This document shows, in pieces, positions 8,228 through 16,927 of a stretch of 32,220 nt of DNA (its first letter is position 1; each line of letters begins with the position of its first letter). This DNA is from an uncultured Prevotellaceae bacterium (GTDB lineage: Bacteria > Bacteroidota > Bacteroidia > Bacteroidales > Bacteroidaceae). The translations under genes were made by a program, and so were the position numbers. The DNA is taken from contig CAMNCV010000118.1 in NCBI GenBank assembly GCA_946534585.1, positions 1-32,220 on the forward strand, read 5' to 3'. The notes beneath the pieces were generated by a model. It was given only the letters and a program-made list of their open reading frames with translations, ran no database searches and had not been told where the DNA came from.

Positions 8228-10375
8228 TTATCGTATAGACTTCTTACCGTTGCTGTCGATAACCATGCCACGGTAGCCTTTGCCTACCTGCTGACCGGCT
8301 GCGTTGTAAAGTTTGGTGCTTACGGCTTCAGCCTCTGCCGCTGCATTGTTGATAGCGGTTGCTTCTTCCTCGTTTTCATATACGAATTTGAGACCCTCCT
8401 TGGCTCCTGTGCTGTCGCCAGTCTTCAGGTATGCTTTCTTGGCAGGTATTGGTACTCCGACTTCTACGGGGTGCATCATGCCGTCGATTCTGCTGAGTGC
8501 GTAAATACCATCACCATCTTTTACTGTGTAACTCTCAGTAGGAGAACCCTTGAGTATGTTTCCTGATACGTCGTCTGTTGTTGACTCACACAATGGCAGG
8601 CTGTAGGGCTTGTTTTCTGTAAGTTCTTCCAGACTGCGTATTATCACTGGTGTACCGGCTGGTACGTAGGTCACTTCGGAGAGTTTGACACTTTTGCTAT
8701 CCTTTGCCGTTGCAATGTAGGCCTTCAGGTTCTCTTCCTTAGAGAAGTCCAGTGCGAATGTCGTAACGTATGAAGCCAGTCTCGTTGTGCTGTTGATGGT
8801 GATGTCCTCGGTAAGGTCACCTGTGCGCTCTAACAATACATAGTCAAGTATGACATTTCCATCAGAAGCATACATTTGTAGTACGTCGCCAGCGGCGAAA
8901 CCAGCCTCAAAAGATTTTGAGCCCGTTGTCTTAATGTAGTTTACTGACCACTGACAACTCTGTGTGGCAAGTGTATATTCTGAAGAATTACGATAGAAAG
9001 AGCATGTACGTGCCTCCTTCACATTGTTGCTGCAGATGGCGTAAGAAACATTATACTGTCCTGCCTCTGCCACAGTGCACAAATCCAAAGTTGTATTGTT
9101 AAGACCACGAGCAGCAGTGTTGTTTGAACAGTTTCCTGAATTCAGCTTTGTTCCCAGTGCGTTGTAAGACTCTCCTTCGTAGAAATAAGCAGTGCCTTCA
9201 TAAGCTGTATAACTTACTGTTTGTGTAGCATTGTTTGCAGAAGATGTGAACTCTGTGTAATATGTATCGTTTGGTATTGCATATGTTACTTTGTTGTTAT
9301 CATCTGTCAGGTATTTTGGCATAGCAACAGAACACTTCTTGCCTTCGTATGAATCGTTGTCGGTGTAAAGAGTCTTAACCACATCGTCGCCACAGACAGC
9401 ATTCACTGTAAAGACATATCGTTCTAAGGCTGTCATTGCAAAACTTACAGAAGGATCCTCAGTTCCAACGGTAAAACTTCCCTTTTTGTCATTGTATCCT
9501 GCAAGGACGGCTTTGTAGTAATAAGTTTTATTGGCCTCCAAAGTACCGTTAACAACTGCCTGTGTGCAGTTCTCGTCTGAATATATGGTTACTGTAGGAT
9601 TCAATTCGTTCGTTTCTGTGAATGATGCTGTATATGTTGTAACCACTTCGTCTGTTGTCACAGAATAGACCTTCACATCGTCGATTGTTACGCCACCAAA
9701 ACTTTTTCCCGCATGGATAAAAATCCTGTCGAGAGTTGTTGCGTTAGCATTTGCAAATGCCGCAACAACGTCTTCTGCAACCTTGGTAGTACCTTTGGTA
9801 AGTGAGTACGTAGCAGTTTTGTTTGTAAAATTGAAACGAACATTAAGAGTTACGATGCCTGTACTATTACGGTTCAAAGCGTTGTTTTCGTATGCTACAG
9901 CTTCCTCGTTTAATGTTGTTTTGTAATCTGTTCCTCCAACTGTAATAGAACTCCAGTAACCATTACCATTAGCACTTGCGCCAATAGCGAAGAAAGGAAT
10001 TCCAGAACTTACATATCCATTGTTTACGTTTACATCACTCGTAACGAATTCTATGCCACTAGATTTTCCACTAGTACAAGCGTCCATCTTGAACTTGAGT
10101 TCGACATCAATGATTTTTACATCTGCGTCTATAGTAAACGATGGTGACACCAAACCCATATCGCCACCGCCGGCACCTACACCGATGACATTTGAGGCGA
10201 AAGTATTTGCAGTCGTGGTTCCAGGATTGCAGGTCCAACCGTCTGTTCTTCCCTTTGCCGTCCAATCTGATGATGTCTCAAAATCGTTTGAGTACACTAA
10301 TGTCTTTGTTTCTTCTGCCCTTACTCCCATTGTAGCAATAAGACACAGTAATAATAGAGAGTAAATTTTTTTCAT
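8228..10375 (-). CDS. Large secreted protein, probable surface/CBM-like, type IX-like C-terminal tail
   Basis: This 715-residue protein has a Sec signal peptide ending near VRAEE. The N-terminal part (about 22-230) is beta-rich (YSNDFETSSDWTA, then IDDVKVYS), like the jelly-roll modules of Bacteroidetes surface proteins. A short Fn3-like stretch follows (about 235-310). Another beta module (about 395-520, with YFYEGESYNALG and VILDYVLLERTG) resembles a CBM6/35-type domain. The C-terminus, LYNAAGQQVGKGYRGMVI followed by GKKSIR, has the look of the C-terminal tails of Prevotella secreted proteins, some of which are type IX cargo. No catalytic motif is visible. It is probably the first gene of a unit with the 56-residue gene. 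Domain calls are by eye. Confidence 0.65.
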   Translation of the reverse strand: MKKIYSLLLLCLIATMGVRAEETKTLVYSNDFETSSDWTAKGRTDGWTCNPGTTTANTFASNVIGVGAGGGDMGLVSPSFTIDADVKIIDVELKFKMDACTSGKSSGIEFVTSDVNVNNGYVSSGIPFFAIGASANGNGYWSSITVGGTDYKTTLNEEAVAYENNALNRNSTGIVTLNVRFNFTNKTATYSLTKGTTKVAEDVVAAFANANATTLDRIFIHAGKSFGGVTIDDVKVYSVTTDEVVTTYTASFTETNELNPTVTIYSDENCTQAVVNGTLEANKTYYYKAVLAGYNDKKGSFTVGTEDPSVSFAMTALERYVFTVNAVCGDDVVKTLYTDNDSYEGKKCSVAMPKYLTDDNNKVTYAIPNDTYYTEFTSSANNATQTVSYTAYEGTAYFYEGESYNALGTKLNSGNCSNNTAARGLNNTTLDLCTVAEAGQYNVSYAICSNNVKEARTCSFYRNSSEYTLATQSCQWSVNYIKTTGSKSFEAGFAAGDVLQMYASDGNVILDYVLLERTGDLTEDITINSTTRLASYVTTFALDFSKEENLKAYIATAKDSKSVKLSEVTYVPAGTPVIIRSLEELTENKPYSLPLCESTTDDVSGNILKGSPTESYTVKDGDGIYALSRIDGMMHPVEVGVPIPAKKAYLKTGDSTGAKEGLKFVYENEEEATAINNAAAEAEAVSTKLYNAAGQQVGKGYRGMVIDSNGKKSIR

Positions 10376-10419
10376 GTAATTATTTGTTTTTGGTTTAGTT
10401 TACGGAATTAGTTAGTTAA

Positions 10420-10473
10420 AGAGTTAATATAAATAAAAGAGTTAATGTAAAATAAGGAGTTAATGTGGATAAT
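10420..10473. repeat. Three tandem 18-bp repeats in the leader of the large secreted protein gene
   Basis: Units at 10420-10437, 10438-10455 and 10456-10473 share AGAGTTAATGTAAAATAA with a few changes; a partial copy (GTTAGTTAAA) lies just before them. They are AT-rich and fall between the predicted minus-strand -7 box (10507-10500) and the start codon at 10375. Confidence 0.7.
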
Positions 10474-10499
10474 ACCACTTGTAGTACATAAAGATTAGG

Positions 10500-10507
10500 C
10501 AAATTTA
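10500..10507 (-). promoter_or_regulatory. Putative -7 box for the large secreted protein gene
   Basis: On the minus strand TAAATTTG (10507 to 10500) fits TAnnTTTG. No clear -33 box is visible 20 bp upstream. The leader would be about 115 nt and would contain the three 18-bp repeats. Confidence 0.45.
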
Positions 10508-10603
10508 CACAGAAATTAAGATAATAAGAAATAAATTAGTTTTTTTTTCTTTTGTTTAACATCTATTAAAGTTTTGTGAAAGAGCATTTTAATGTGCTAA
10601 TTA

Positions 10604-10635
10604 TTTGTCAGAATGAAGAAAATATTGTAACTTTG
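10604..10635 (+). promoter_or_regulatory. Consensus promoter of tonB, near-leaderless
   Basis: TTTG (10604-10607), a 20-bp spacer and TAACTTTG (10628-10635) are a perfect match to the Bacteroidetes promoter. Transcription should start within a few bases of 10640, and the ATG is at 10644, so the mRNA has almost no leader. Confidence 0.75.
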
Positions 10636-10643
10636 CACCCTTG

Positions 10644-11333
10644 ATGGAGATAAAGAAATCACATAAGGCAGACCTTGAGCATCGCCGCCCGTGGATATTC
10701 GCTGTAGCACTCGTTGCGGTGACGGTGGTGTTTGTGGGTGTACTGTTCATTCCTTTCAAGAGTTTGAGCAGCATGGCCGACGATTTCTTTGACGACGAAG
10801 CCATGGACCTTGACCTCAAAGCCAATGAGCAGGATGATATGATTTCTGCAGCACAGCAGGAACCTGAGCCAGAGAAACAAGAGGCAACGCAGATAAACAA
10901 GGTTGACGAGGTGACGGAGATTGCTCCGGAACAACTGGAACAAACACCCACAGAGGGAGAAGAAAAGACAGAAGAGAAGCAAGAGGAGCAACCGCCCATC
11001 AATCAGAATGAAGATGACGAAGAAACGCGCTTGCTGGTAGAGCAACTGCCAGAATATCCAGGTGGGGTGGTGGAGTTTATGAAATGGCTCACCAAGACAC
11101 TGAAATACCCCGACGAGGCCTTGCGCCGCCATACGGAAGGCAAGGTGATGGTCAATTTCATAGTAGAGAAAGACGGTTCGCTGAGTAATATAAAGGTAGT
11201 GAAGTCAGCTGGCAAACTGCTTGACGATGAAGCCCTGCGCGTAATGAACCTGATGCCAAAGTGGAGTCCAGGCAAGGACAAAGGCAAGCCCTGTCGCACG
11301 TTGATGGCAATACCTATAGTGTTTGAGATTTAA
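10644..11333 (+). CDS. TonB-family energy transducer
   Basis: This 229-residue inner-membrane protein has one N-terminal transmembrane helix (about 14-35), a long acidic Glu/Gln/Pro-rich periplasmic linker (about 45-140), and a C-terminal TonB domain (about 145-229) with LPEYPGGVVEFMKWL, VMVNFIVEKDGSLSNIKVVKS and LDDEALRVMNLMPKWSPG, all typical of the TonB C-terminal fold. It would carry proton-motive force from ExbB/ExbD to outer-membrane receptors. No exbB or exbD is nearby; three TonB receptors and one SusC in this window are potential clients. ATG 10644 was chosen over an in-frame TTG at 10641. The gene converges with trkA with only 14 bp between stops and no visible terminator between them. 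Confidence 0.88.
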   Translation: MEIKKSHKADLEHRRPWIFAVALVAVTVVFVGVLFIPFKSLSSMADDFFDDEAMDLDLKANEQDDMISAAQQEPEPEKQEATQINKVDEVTEIAPEQLEQTPTEGEEKTEEKQEEQPPINQNEDDEETRLLVEQLPEYPGGVVEFMKWLTKTLKYPDEALRRHTEGKVMVNFIVEKDGSLSNIKVVKSAGKLLDDEALRVMNLMPKWSPGKDKGKPCRTLMAIPIVFEI

Positions 11334-11347
11334 ACAAGAACCCACCT

Positions 11348-12691
11348 TTAGTTAAACAATTTCTCAATCCGTTTCATGTCGGCATTGTGGCAGAACACCA
11401 CCACGATGTCGCCTTCTTGTATCTGCGTGCCGCCAGAGATGAGCATACCCTCGCCATTACGTACAAGTCCGCCAAATGTAACGCCCTTAGGCAGACCAAG
11501 TTCAAAAATGCGTTTCTTGGTTATCCGTGAGCCAGAAGCAGCAGTAAACTCCGCAACGTCGGCCTTCGCCTGCATGAGAAAACGTACATTGTTAGCCTTG
11601 CCCTCAAGCAGTGTCTCGTAGATACGTGAGGCGGCAATGGCCTTCTTATTGATTATAGTGCCGATGTCAAGACTCTCAGCCATATCTACGTAATCAATAT
11701 TCTCAACCACAGCCACGGTCTTGCGCACACCATAGCGTTTTGCTGTAAGGCAAGCCAGAATGTTAGCCTCGCTGCTGCCAGTCAGTGCTACGAAAGCCTG
11801 AGTGCTGCGTATGCCCTCCTCATTCAATAGCGATGTGTCGCGGGCATCACCGTTGATTACGTAGTCAGCCGTGCGTGGCAACAACTCGTTGAGTTGCTCG
11901 CAGCGCGTGGGGTTAATCTCTATAATCTTGTACTTCATGTATTCTGGCATGATGTGAGCCGTGCGCACTGCAGTCTTGCCACCGCCCATTATCATCACAT
12001 TGCGCACGTCGGCATAGTCCTCTTTGCCCACAATCTGCCTGACGAGCGGGATATACTCTTTCTTTGTCATGAAATAAGCCATGTCATGCAGCAGTAGCAT
12101 ATCGTTACCACCAGGAATTATCGTTTCGTTGCCACGCTTGATAGCCACGATGTGGTAAGGGTCGTCAGGACCGATAAGGTCTTTCAGAGGTTTGTTCAGA
12201 ATCTGACATTTCTCGCGTAGTTTGATACCGAGCATGACGAGTGCACCATCGTGTACGTCCCATCGCTGTCTGACCCACGACATCTTCAGACCATTGATGA
12301 TGTCTTGTGCGGCAAGCAATTCAGGGTAGATGATAGAGTCGATGCCCATGCGCTTGAGTACATCCTTGTTCTTAGGCTTTGCATATTCATATTCCTCAAC
12401 TCGTGCCACCGTGTGCTTAGCACCAAGCGACTTTGCCAAGGCGCATGACGTGACGTTCACCTCCTGATTCAGCGTCACGGCAATAAACAAATCAGCGTGA
12501 GAGGTGTCAATCTCGCGCAAAGCCTTTATGCTGACGGGCGAAGCGTGCATGGTGAGCACATCAAGGTCAGAGTTGATGCTGTCAAGCGCCTCATCGTTAT
12601 CGTCGATGATTGTTATGTCCTCGTTCGTGCGGTTAAGCAGCGAAGCAAGGTAGTTGCCTATGGCGTATGCACCTGCGATGATAATCTTCAT
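11348..12691 (-). CDS. trkA: Trk potassium uptake system peripheral protein TrkA
   Basis: The 447-residue cytoplasmic regulator has two RCK units (each a Rossmann RCK-N plus an RCK-C), the usual TrkA length and layout. The first Rossmann loop reads GAYAIG, where most TrkA have GxGxxG, so the central Gly is Tyr; the second reads GGGKTA. The first half keeps acidic residues (IIDDND) at the end of strand 2. TrkA gates the TrkH channel in response to bound nucleotide. The ATG overlaps the dxs stop as ATGA, implying translational coupling. No trkH follows; the next gene on that side is convergent tonB, so TrkH must be elsewhere. Confidence 0.92.
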   Translation of the reverse strand: MKIIIAGAYAIGNYLASLLNRTNEDITIIDDNDEALDSINSDLDVLTMHASPVSIKALREIDTSHADLFIAVTLNQEVNVTSCALAKSLGAKHTVARVEEYEYAKPKNKDVLKRMGIDSIIYPELLAAQDIINGLKMSWVRQRWDVHDGALVMLGIKLREKCQILNKPLKDLIGPDDPYHIVAIKRGNETIIPGGNDMLLLHDMAYFMTKKEYIPLVRQIVGKEDYADVRNVMIMGGGKTAVRTAHIMPEYMKYKIIEINPTRCEQLNELLPRTADYVINGDARDTSLLNEEGIRSTQAFVALTGSSEANILACLTAKRYGVRKTVAVVENIDYVDMAESLDIGTIINKKAIAASRIYETLLEGKANNVRFLMQAKADVAEFTAASGSRITKKRIFELGLPKGVTFGGLVRNGEGMLISGGTQIQEGDIVVVFCHNADMKRIEKLFN

Positions 12692-14559
12692 GTCAATTCA
12701 TATTCATGATTCATAATACATTTTCTTATTCCCTCGGCATCTATTCCTACGATATGTTGAAGTTCGGCCACAGTACCATGCTCCACGAACTCGGTCGTTG
12801 GCATACCAAGGCGTGTGACCCGCGGCGTATAGCCGTGGTCAGCGAAATACTCCACCACTGCAGAACCCAAACCACCGTCGCGCACCCCGTCTTCCACCGT
12901 TATTACGCGCTTGAAGTTGCTGCCAACGTAATCCAGTATTTCTGTGTCAATAGGCTTCAGGAAGCGCATGTCGTAGTGAGCAACCGACAAACCTTCTATG
13001 GCTTTGGTAACATTGTTGCCGATATGGCCAATCGACAACACTGCAACCTCAGTACCCTCCTTTAAGCAACGTCCCTTTCCTATGGGCAGAGGTTCCAACG
13101 CACAGCGCCAGTCGGTCAACACGCCGCGTCCTCGCGGATAACGAATGACGAAAGGTCCCATGTCTTGCTGTTGCGCAGTAAACATCATGCGGCGCAGTTC
13201 GTGCTCATTCATAGGTGCACATATAGTAAGGTTAGGCACAGGCCGCAGGGCTGCAAGGTCGAACGCTCCATGGTGCGTAGCACCGTCTTCACCGACGATG
13301 CCGGCGCGGTCGAAGCAGAAAACTACGTTCAGGCGACCTATGGCCACATCGTGAATGATATTGTCGTAGGCACGCTGAGCAAACGCACTATATATGTTGC
13401 AGAAAGGAATTAGACCCTCCTTTGCCATTCCACCAGAGAAGGTAACAGCATGTCCCTCGGCAATGCCGACATCGAAGGCGCGCTCAGGCATGGCAGCCAT
13501 AAGCTTATTCATGCTGCACCCCGTAGGCATGGCAGGCGTTACGCCCATGATGCGTGGGTTCTGCCGGGCCAGTTCTACGAGAGTCTCTCCGAAGACATCC
13601 TGATATTTCGGTGGCATATTGGAAGTGTCCACCTTCTGTCGCTCGCCCGTCTCGGGGTCAAACTTACCAGGAGCGTGCCATATCGTGGCAGCCTTCTCTG
13701 CAGGTTCGTAGCCTTTTCCCTTGATAGTGTGTATATGTAGCAACTTCGGACCTTTCATGTCTTTCAGTTGACGGAGCACACGTACCAGTTCTGCCACGTT
13801 GTGACCGTCAACCGGTCCGAAATACCTTATGTCCATACCCTCGAATATATTGGCCTGAGGTGACAGTGCTGACTTTACGGCATTGCTCAGCCTTATGGTT
13901 TTGCGCCTGCGGTTTTCGCTCAGCATACCATGGCTTCGCAACCAGCGTGCCGCACGGTCGCGCCAGCGGTTGTAGCTCTCGTTGGTATTCAGCGAAAGCA
14001 GGTATTTCTTCATGCCGCCCACACTTCGGTCGATGGACATGTTGTTGTCGTTGAGAATGATAAGCAGGTCGTTGGGCGAAGAAGCTGCATTGTTCAGTCC
14101 TTCGAAGGCCAGTCCTCCGCTCATCGAACCATCGCCAATGACAGCCACCACTTTCTTCTGCTTCTGCGCCACAGCCATTCCCAGTGCTGCCGAGATACTG
14201 TTGGAGGCATGACCACAGGTGAATGTGTCATATTCACTTTCGTCAGGGGTAGGGAAGGGGTGAAGCCCGCCGAGCTTGCGGTTGGTAGAGAATAGTTCGC
14301 GGCGACCTGTCAGTATCTTGTGACCGTAGGCTTGGTGGCCAACGTCCCACACGATGCGGTCTTCTGGCGTGTTATATACGTAATGCAGAGCTACGGTAAG
14401 TTCGGTGACACCAAGGCTGGAAGCCAGATGACCAGGATTTACCGACAATTCCTTGACTATGTCGTCACGTAGTTCCTCACAAACCTTAGGCAGCGCATCT
14501 ACGGGCAATAGCCTCAAGTCGGAAGGGAATTTTATGTTGTTTAAGTATTGATAGTTCAT
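12688..14559 (-). CDS. dxs: 1-deoxy-D-xylulose-5-phosphate synthase
   Basis: DXS condenses pyruvate and glyceraldehyde 3-phosphate using thiamine diphosphate, the first step of the MEP isoprenoid pathway, in the cytoplasm. From ATG 14559 it is 623 residues, normal for the family. The N-terminal part has [19 protein letters not shown], the thiamine-binding GDGS (about 142-145) followed by NN, and the catalytic-Glu motif GIAEGHAV; the C-terminal transketolase-like domain is intact. The frame is open up to a TTG at 14637, but that codon overlaps the -7 box, so it cannot be translated from that promoter. Its stop overlaps the trkA start (ATGA). Confidence 0.96.
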   Translation of the reverse strand: MNYQYLNNIKFPSDLRLLPVDALPKVCEELRDDIVKELSVNPGHLASSLGVTELTVALHYVYNTPEDRIVWDVGHQAYGHKILTGRRELFSTNRKLGGLHPFPTPDESEYDTFTCGHASNSISAALGMAVAQKQKKVVAVIGDGSMSGGLAFEGLNNAASSPNDLLIILNDNNMSIDRSVGGMKKYLLSLNTNESYNRWRDRAARWLRSHGMLSENRRRKTIRLSNAVKSALSPQANIFEGMDIRYFGPVDGHNVAELVRVLRQLKDMKGPKLLHIHTIKGKGYEPAEKAATIWHAPGKFDPETGERQKVDTSNMPPKYQDVFGETLVELARQNPRIMGVTPAMPTGCSMNKLMAAMPERAFDVGIAEGHAVTFSGGMAKEGLIPFCNIYSAFAQRAYDNIIHDVAIGRLNVVFCFDRAGIVGEDGATHHGAFDLAALRPVPNLTICAPMNEHELRRMMFTAQQQDMGPFVIRYPRGRGVLTDWRCALEPLPIGKGRCLKEGTEVAVLSIGHIGNNVTKAIEGLSVAHYDMRFLKPIDTEILDYVGSNFKRVITVEDGVRDGGLGSAVVEYFADHGYTPRVTRLGMPTTEFVEHGTVAELQHIVGIDAEGIRKCIMNHEYELT

Positions 14560-14634
14560 AAGATCTTGCTTCTTCGCATATACAAACAGTACTTGTTGCC
14601 CCTCTGGCAGGCGTACGTCTGTGATTTGTGTGTG

Positions 14635-14666
14635 CAAAGTTACACCTTTTTTTTGAAATAATCACA
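14635..14666 (-). promoter_or_regulatory. dxs-trkA promoter
   Basis: On the minus strand TAACTTTG (14642 to 14635) lies 20 bp downstream of TGTG (14666 to 14663). The start point near 14629 leaves a leader of about 70 nt before ATG 14559 and excludes the longer TTG-initiated frame. Confidence 0.6.
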
Positions 14667-14738
14667 TATTTTTACATGAAAAATAACAAAAGAGCAGACC
14701 TTAAAATGCGTATGTATGGCTTTTTCTCTTGAAATTAC

Positions 14739-14769
14739 TTTCGTAATTACGAGAAAATCATTACCTTTG
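14739..14769 (+). promoter_or_regulatory. recG promoter, near-leaderless
   Basis: TTTC (14739-14742), a 19-bp spacer and TACCTTTG (14762-14769) fit the Bacteroidetes pattern. The recG ATG is at 14777, only 7 nt after the -7 box, so the leader is at most a few bases. Confidence 0.6.
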
Positions 14770-14776
14770 CATTGCA

Positions 14777-16873
14777 ATGAACAATATACTTAAGCAAGAC
14801 ATAATGTATCTGCAAGGTGTGGGGCCACAGCGCAAACAGATACTGGAAAAGGAACTTGGTATCACTAATTACGGTGGTCTGCTTGAGTATTATCCGTATA
14901 AATATGTTGACCGTACGCGTATATATACGGTAAGGGAACTGTCGCTTGATATGCCTTTTGTACAGTTGAAAGGTAGGATATTGTCGTTTGAAGAGTTTGA
15001 CATGGGACCGCGCAAGAAGCGTTTGGTGGCACATTTTTCCGATGGCACAGGCGTGATGGATTTAGTGTGGTTCTCCGCTGTGCAGTGGATACAGAAGACG
15101 TATAAGGTGGGAGTGGAATATATAGTATTCGGCAAGCCAGGTGCTTTTAACGGCCGTGCCCAGATGAGCCATCCCGACATTGACGATGCTTCATCGCTTC
15201 AGCTCAACGAGATGGGTATGCAACCATACTATGTCACTACTGAGCGCATGAAGAAGGCAGGCATCACCTCGCGCACCATGGAGCGCATAATGAAAACCCT
15301 GCTCACGAAACTTCCCCCACTGGATGAAACCCTTCCTGATTATATCACGAAGCCATTACATCTCGTCAGTCGTGATGAAGCCATGCGAGGCGTGCATTAT
15401 CCTCATTCGCAGCGCGAGATGCAGAAGGCTCGCGAGAGACTGAAGTTTGAAGAACTGTTCTATGTTCAGTTGAACATACTACGCTATGCCTCAAACAATC
15501 GTAGGAAGTATCGTGGCTATGTGCTACCGAAGGTAGGTGCGGTGTTCCATGATTTCTATGCCCATAACCTGCCGTTTGAGTTGACTGGAGCGCAGAAACG
15601 TGTAATGCACGAGATACAGCATGACATGAATACCGGTCGGCAGATGAACCGATTGGTACAGGGCGACGTTGGGTCGGGCAAGACACTCGTGGCTCTCATG
15701 GCGATGCTTATTGCTGTGGATAATGGCTTTCAAGCCGTAATGATGGCTCCTACGGAGATACTTGCCGAGCAACACCTTGCCACTATACGACAGTTTCTGC
15801 GTGATATGCCAGTGCGTGTAGAACTGCTTACGGGCATCGTGAAGGGCAAACGACGTAAGGAAGTACTCGATGGACTTGTGACTGGTGACGTCAATATTCT
15901 TGTGGGTACTCACGCAGTGATAGAGGATACCGTGAGGTTTGATAACCTTGGACTGGCCGTTATTGACGAGCAACATCGTTTCGGCGTTGCACAACGTGCG
16001 AAACTTTGGGCGAAGAATGATAATCCCCCTCATATACTCGTCATGACTGCCACACCAATTCCGCGTACGCTTGCCATGACGATATATGGTGATTTGGATG
16101 TAAGCGTGATTGACGAACTGCCTCCAGGACGCAAACCTATCCAGACTCTGCATAAGTTTGATAAGCAGACAGTAACTCTCTATAACGGCATAAGGCGCGA
16201 GGTGGCATCGGGTAGGCAGGTATATGTGGTATTTCCGCTTATCAAGGAGAGCGAGAAGATGGACCTGAAAAATCTGGAAGATGGCTATGCTCACCTGCAG
16301 AGCGTATTCCCTGAGTATCAGATGAGCATGGTTCATGGCAAGATGAAGCCTGCGGAGAAGGAAGTGGAGATGCAACGTTTTGCACGTGGCGAGACGCAGA
16401 TGCTTGTGGCTACAACGGTGATAGAGGTAGGAGTAAACGTGCCTAATGCCAGCGTAATGGTGATAATGGATGCACAGCGCTTCGGACTGTCGCAGTTGCA
16501 TCAGTTGCGTGGTCGTGTAGGTCGTGGTGCCGACCAGTCTTACTGCATACTGGTCACGGGCTATGAGCTATCGGCAGAAACGAGAAAGCGCATTGATATA
16601 ATGTGTGAGACCAATGATGGCTTCCGCATAGCTGAGGCTGATTTGAAACTGAGAGGTCCCGGCGACCTTGAGGGTACGCAGCAAAGTGGTATGGCCTTTG
16701 ACCTGAAGATAGCCAATATAGCGCAGGACGGACAACTCGTTCAGATGGCGCGCAACGAGGCACAGAAGATTATTGACAGCGACCCTGAGTGTAACTCGCC
16801 GCAATATGCTATGCTCTGGAACAGGCTAAGGCAACTCCGTGGCAATGATGTGGACTGGGCACAGATAAGTTGA
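14777..16873 (+). CDS. recG: ATP-dependent DNA helicase RecG
   Basis: The 698-residue protein is the normal RecG length. The N-terminal wedge (OB-fold) domain (about 10-160) begins with LQGVGPQRKQILEKELGI. The helicase core has Walker A GDVGSGKT (about 295-302), the DEQHRFG motif II (about 396-402), TATPIPRT motif III (about 422-429), and the C-terminal QLRGRVGRG motif VI. RecG remodels stalled replication forks and branch-migrates Holliday junctions. It stands at the start of a unit with a TonB receptor gene 54 bp downstream, although a hairpin lies between. No Shine-Dalgarno sequence exists because the transcript starts next to the ATG. Confidence 0.97.
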   Translation: MNNILKQDIMYLQGVGPQRKQILEKELGITNYGGLLEYYPYKYVDRTRIYTVRELSLDMPFVQLKGRILSFEEFDMGPRKKRLVAHFSDGTGVMDLVWFSAVQWIQKTYKVGVEYIVFGKPGAFNGRAQMSHPDIDDASSLQLNEMGMQPYYVTTERMKKAGITSRTMERIMKTLLTKLPPLDETLPDYITKPLHLVSRDEAMRGVHYPHSQREMQKARERLKFEELFYVQLNILRYASNNRRKYRGYVLPKVGAVFHDFYAHNLPFELTGAQKRVMHEIQHDMNTGRQMNRLVQGDVGSGKTLVALMAMLIAVDNGFQAVMMAPTEILAEQHLATIRQFLRDMPVRVELLTGIVKGKRRKEVLDGLVTGDVNILVGTHAVIEDTVRFDNLGLAVIDEQHRFGVAQRAKLWAKNDNPPHILVMTATPIPRTLAMTIYGDLDVSVIDELPPGRKPIQTLHKFDKQTVTLYNGIRREVASGRQVYVVFPLIKESEKMDLKNLEDGYAHLQSVFPEYQMSMVHGKMKPAEKEVEMQRFARGETQMLVATTVIEVGVNVPNASVMVIMDAQRFGLSQLHQLRGRVGRGADQSYCILVTGYELSAETRKRIDIMCETNDGFRIAEADLKLRGPGDLEGTQQSGMAFDLKIANIAQDGQLVQMARNEAQKIIDSDPECNSPQYAMLWNRLRQLRGNDVDWAQIS

Positions 16874-16883
16874 AAAGAAAAGA

Positions 16884-16902
16884 GTAGGGGAAAGTCCCCT
16901 AC
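16884..16902 (+). terminator. Hairpin after recG, weak terminator or attenuator
   Basis: GTAGGGG (16884-16890) and CCCCTAC (16896-16902) form a 7-bp GC-rich stem with a 5-nt loop. The tail ATTATTTATAC is only modestly T-rich, so partial read-through into the receptor gene at 16928 is plausible. No separate -7 box for that gene is visible. Confidence 0.5.
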
Positions 16903-16927
16903 ATTATTTATACATATAACAAAACAA

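Noticed and set aside
14560..14637. N-terminal extension of DXS from a TTG codon
   Set aside because: The TTG overlaps the predicted -7 box, and the extra residues do not resemble DXS N-termini.
15524..16501. 325-residue minus-strand frame inside recG
   Set aside because: Antisense shadow of a fully intact recG; composition rich in His, Tyr and Leu as expected from the reverse of helicase codons.
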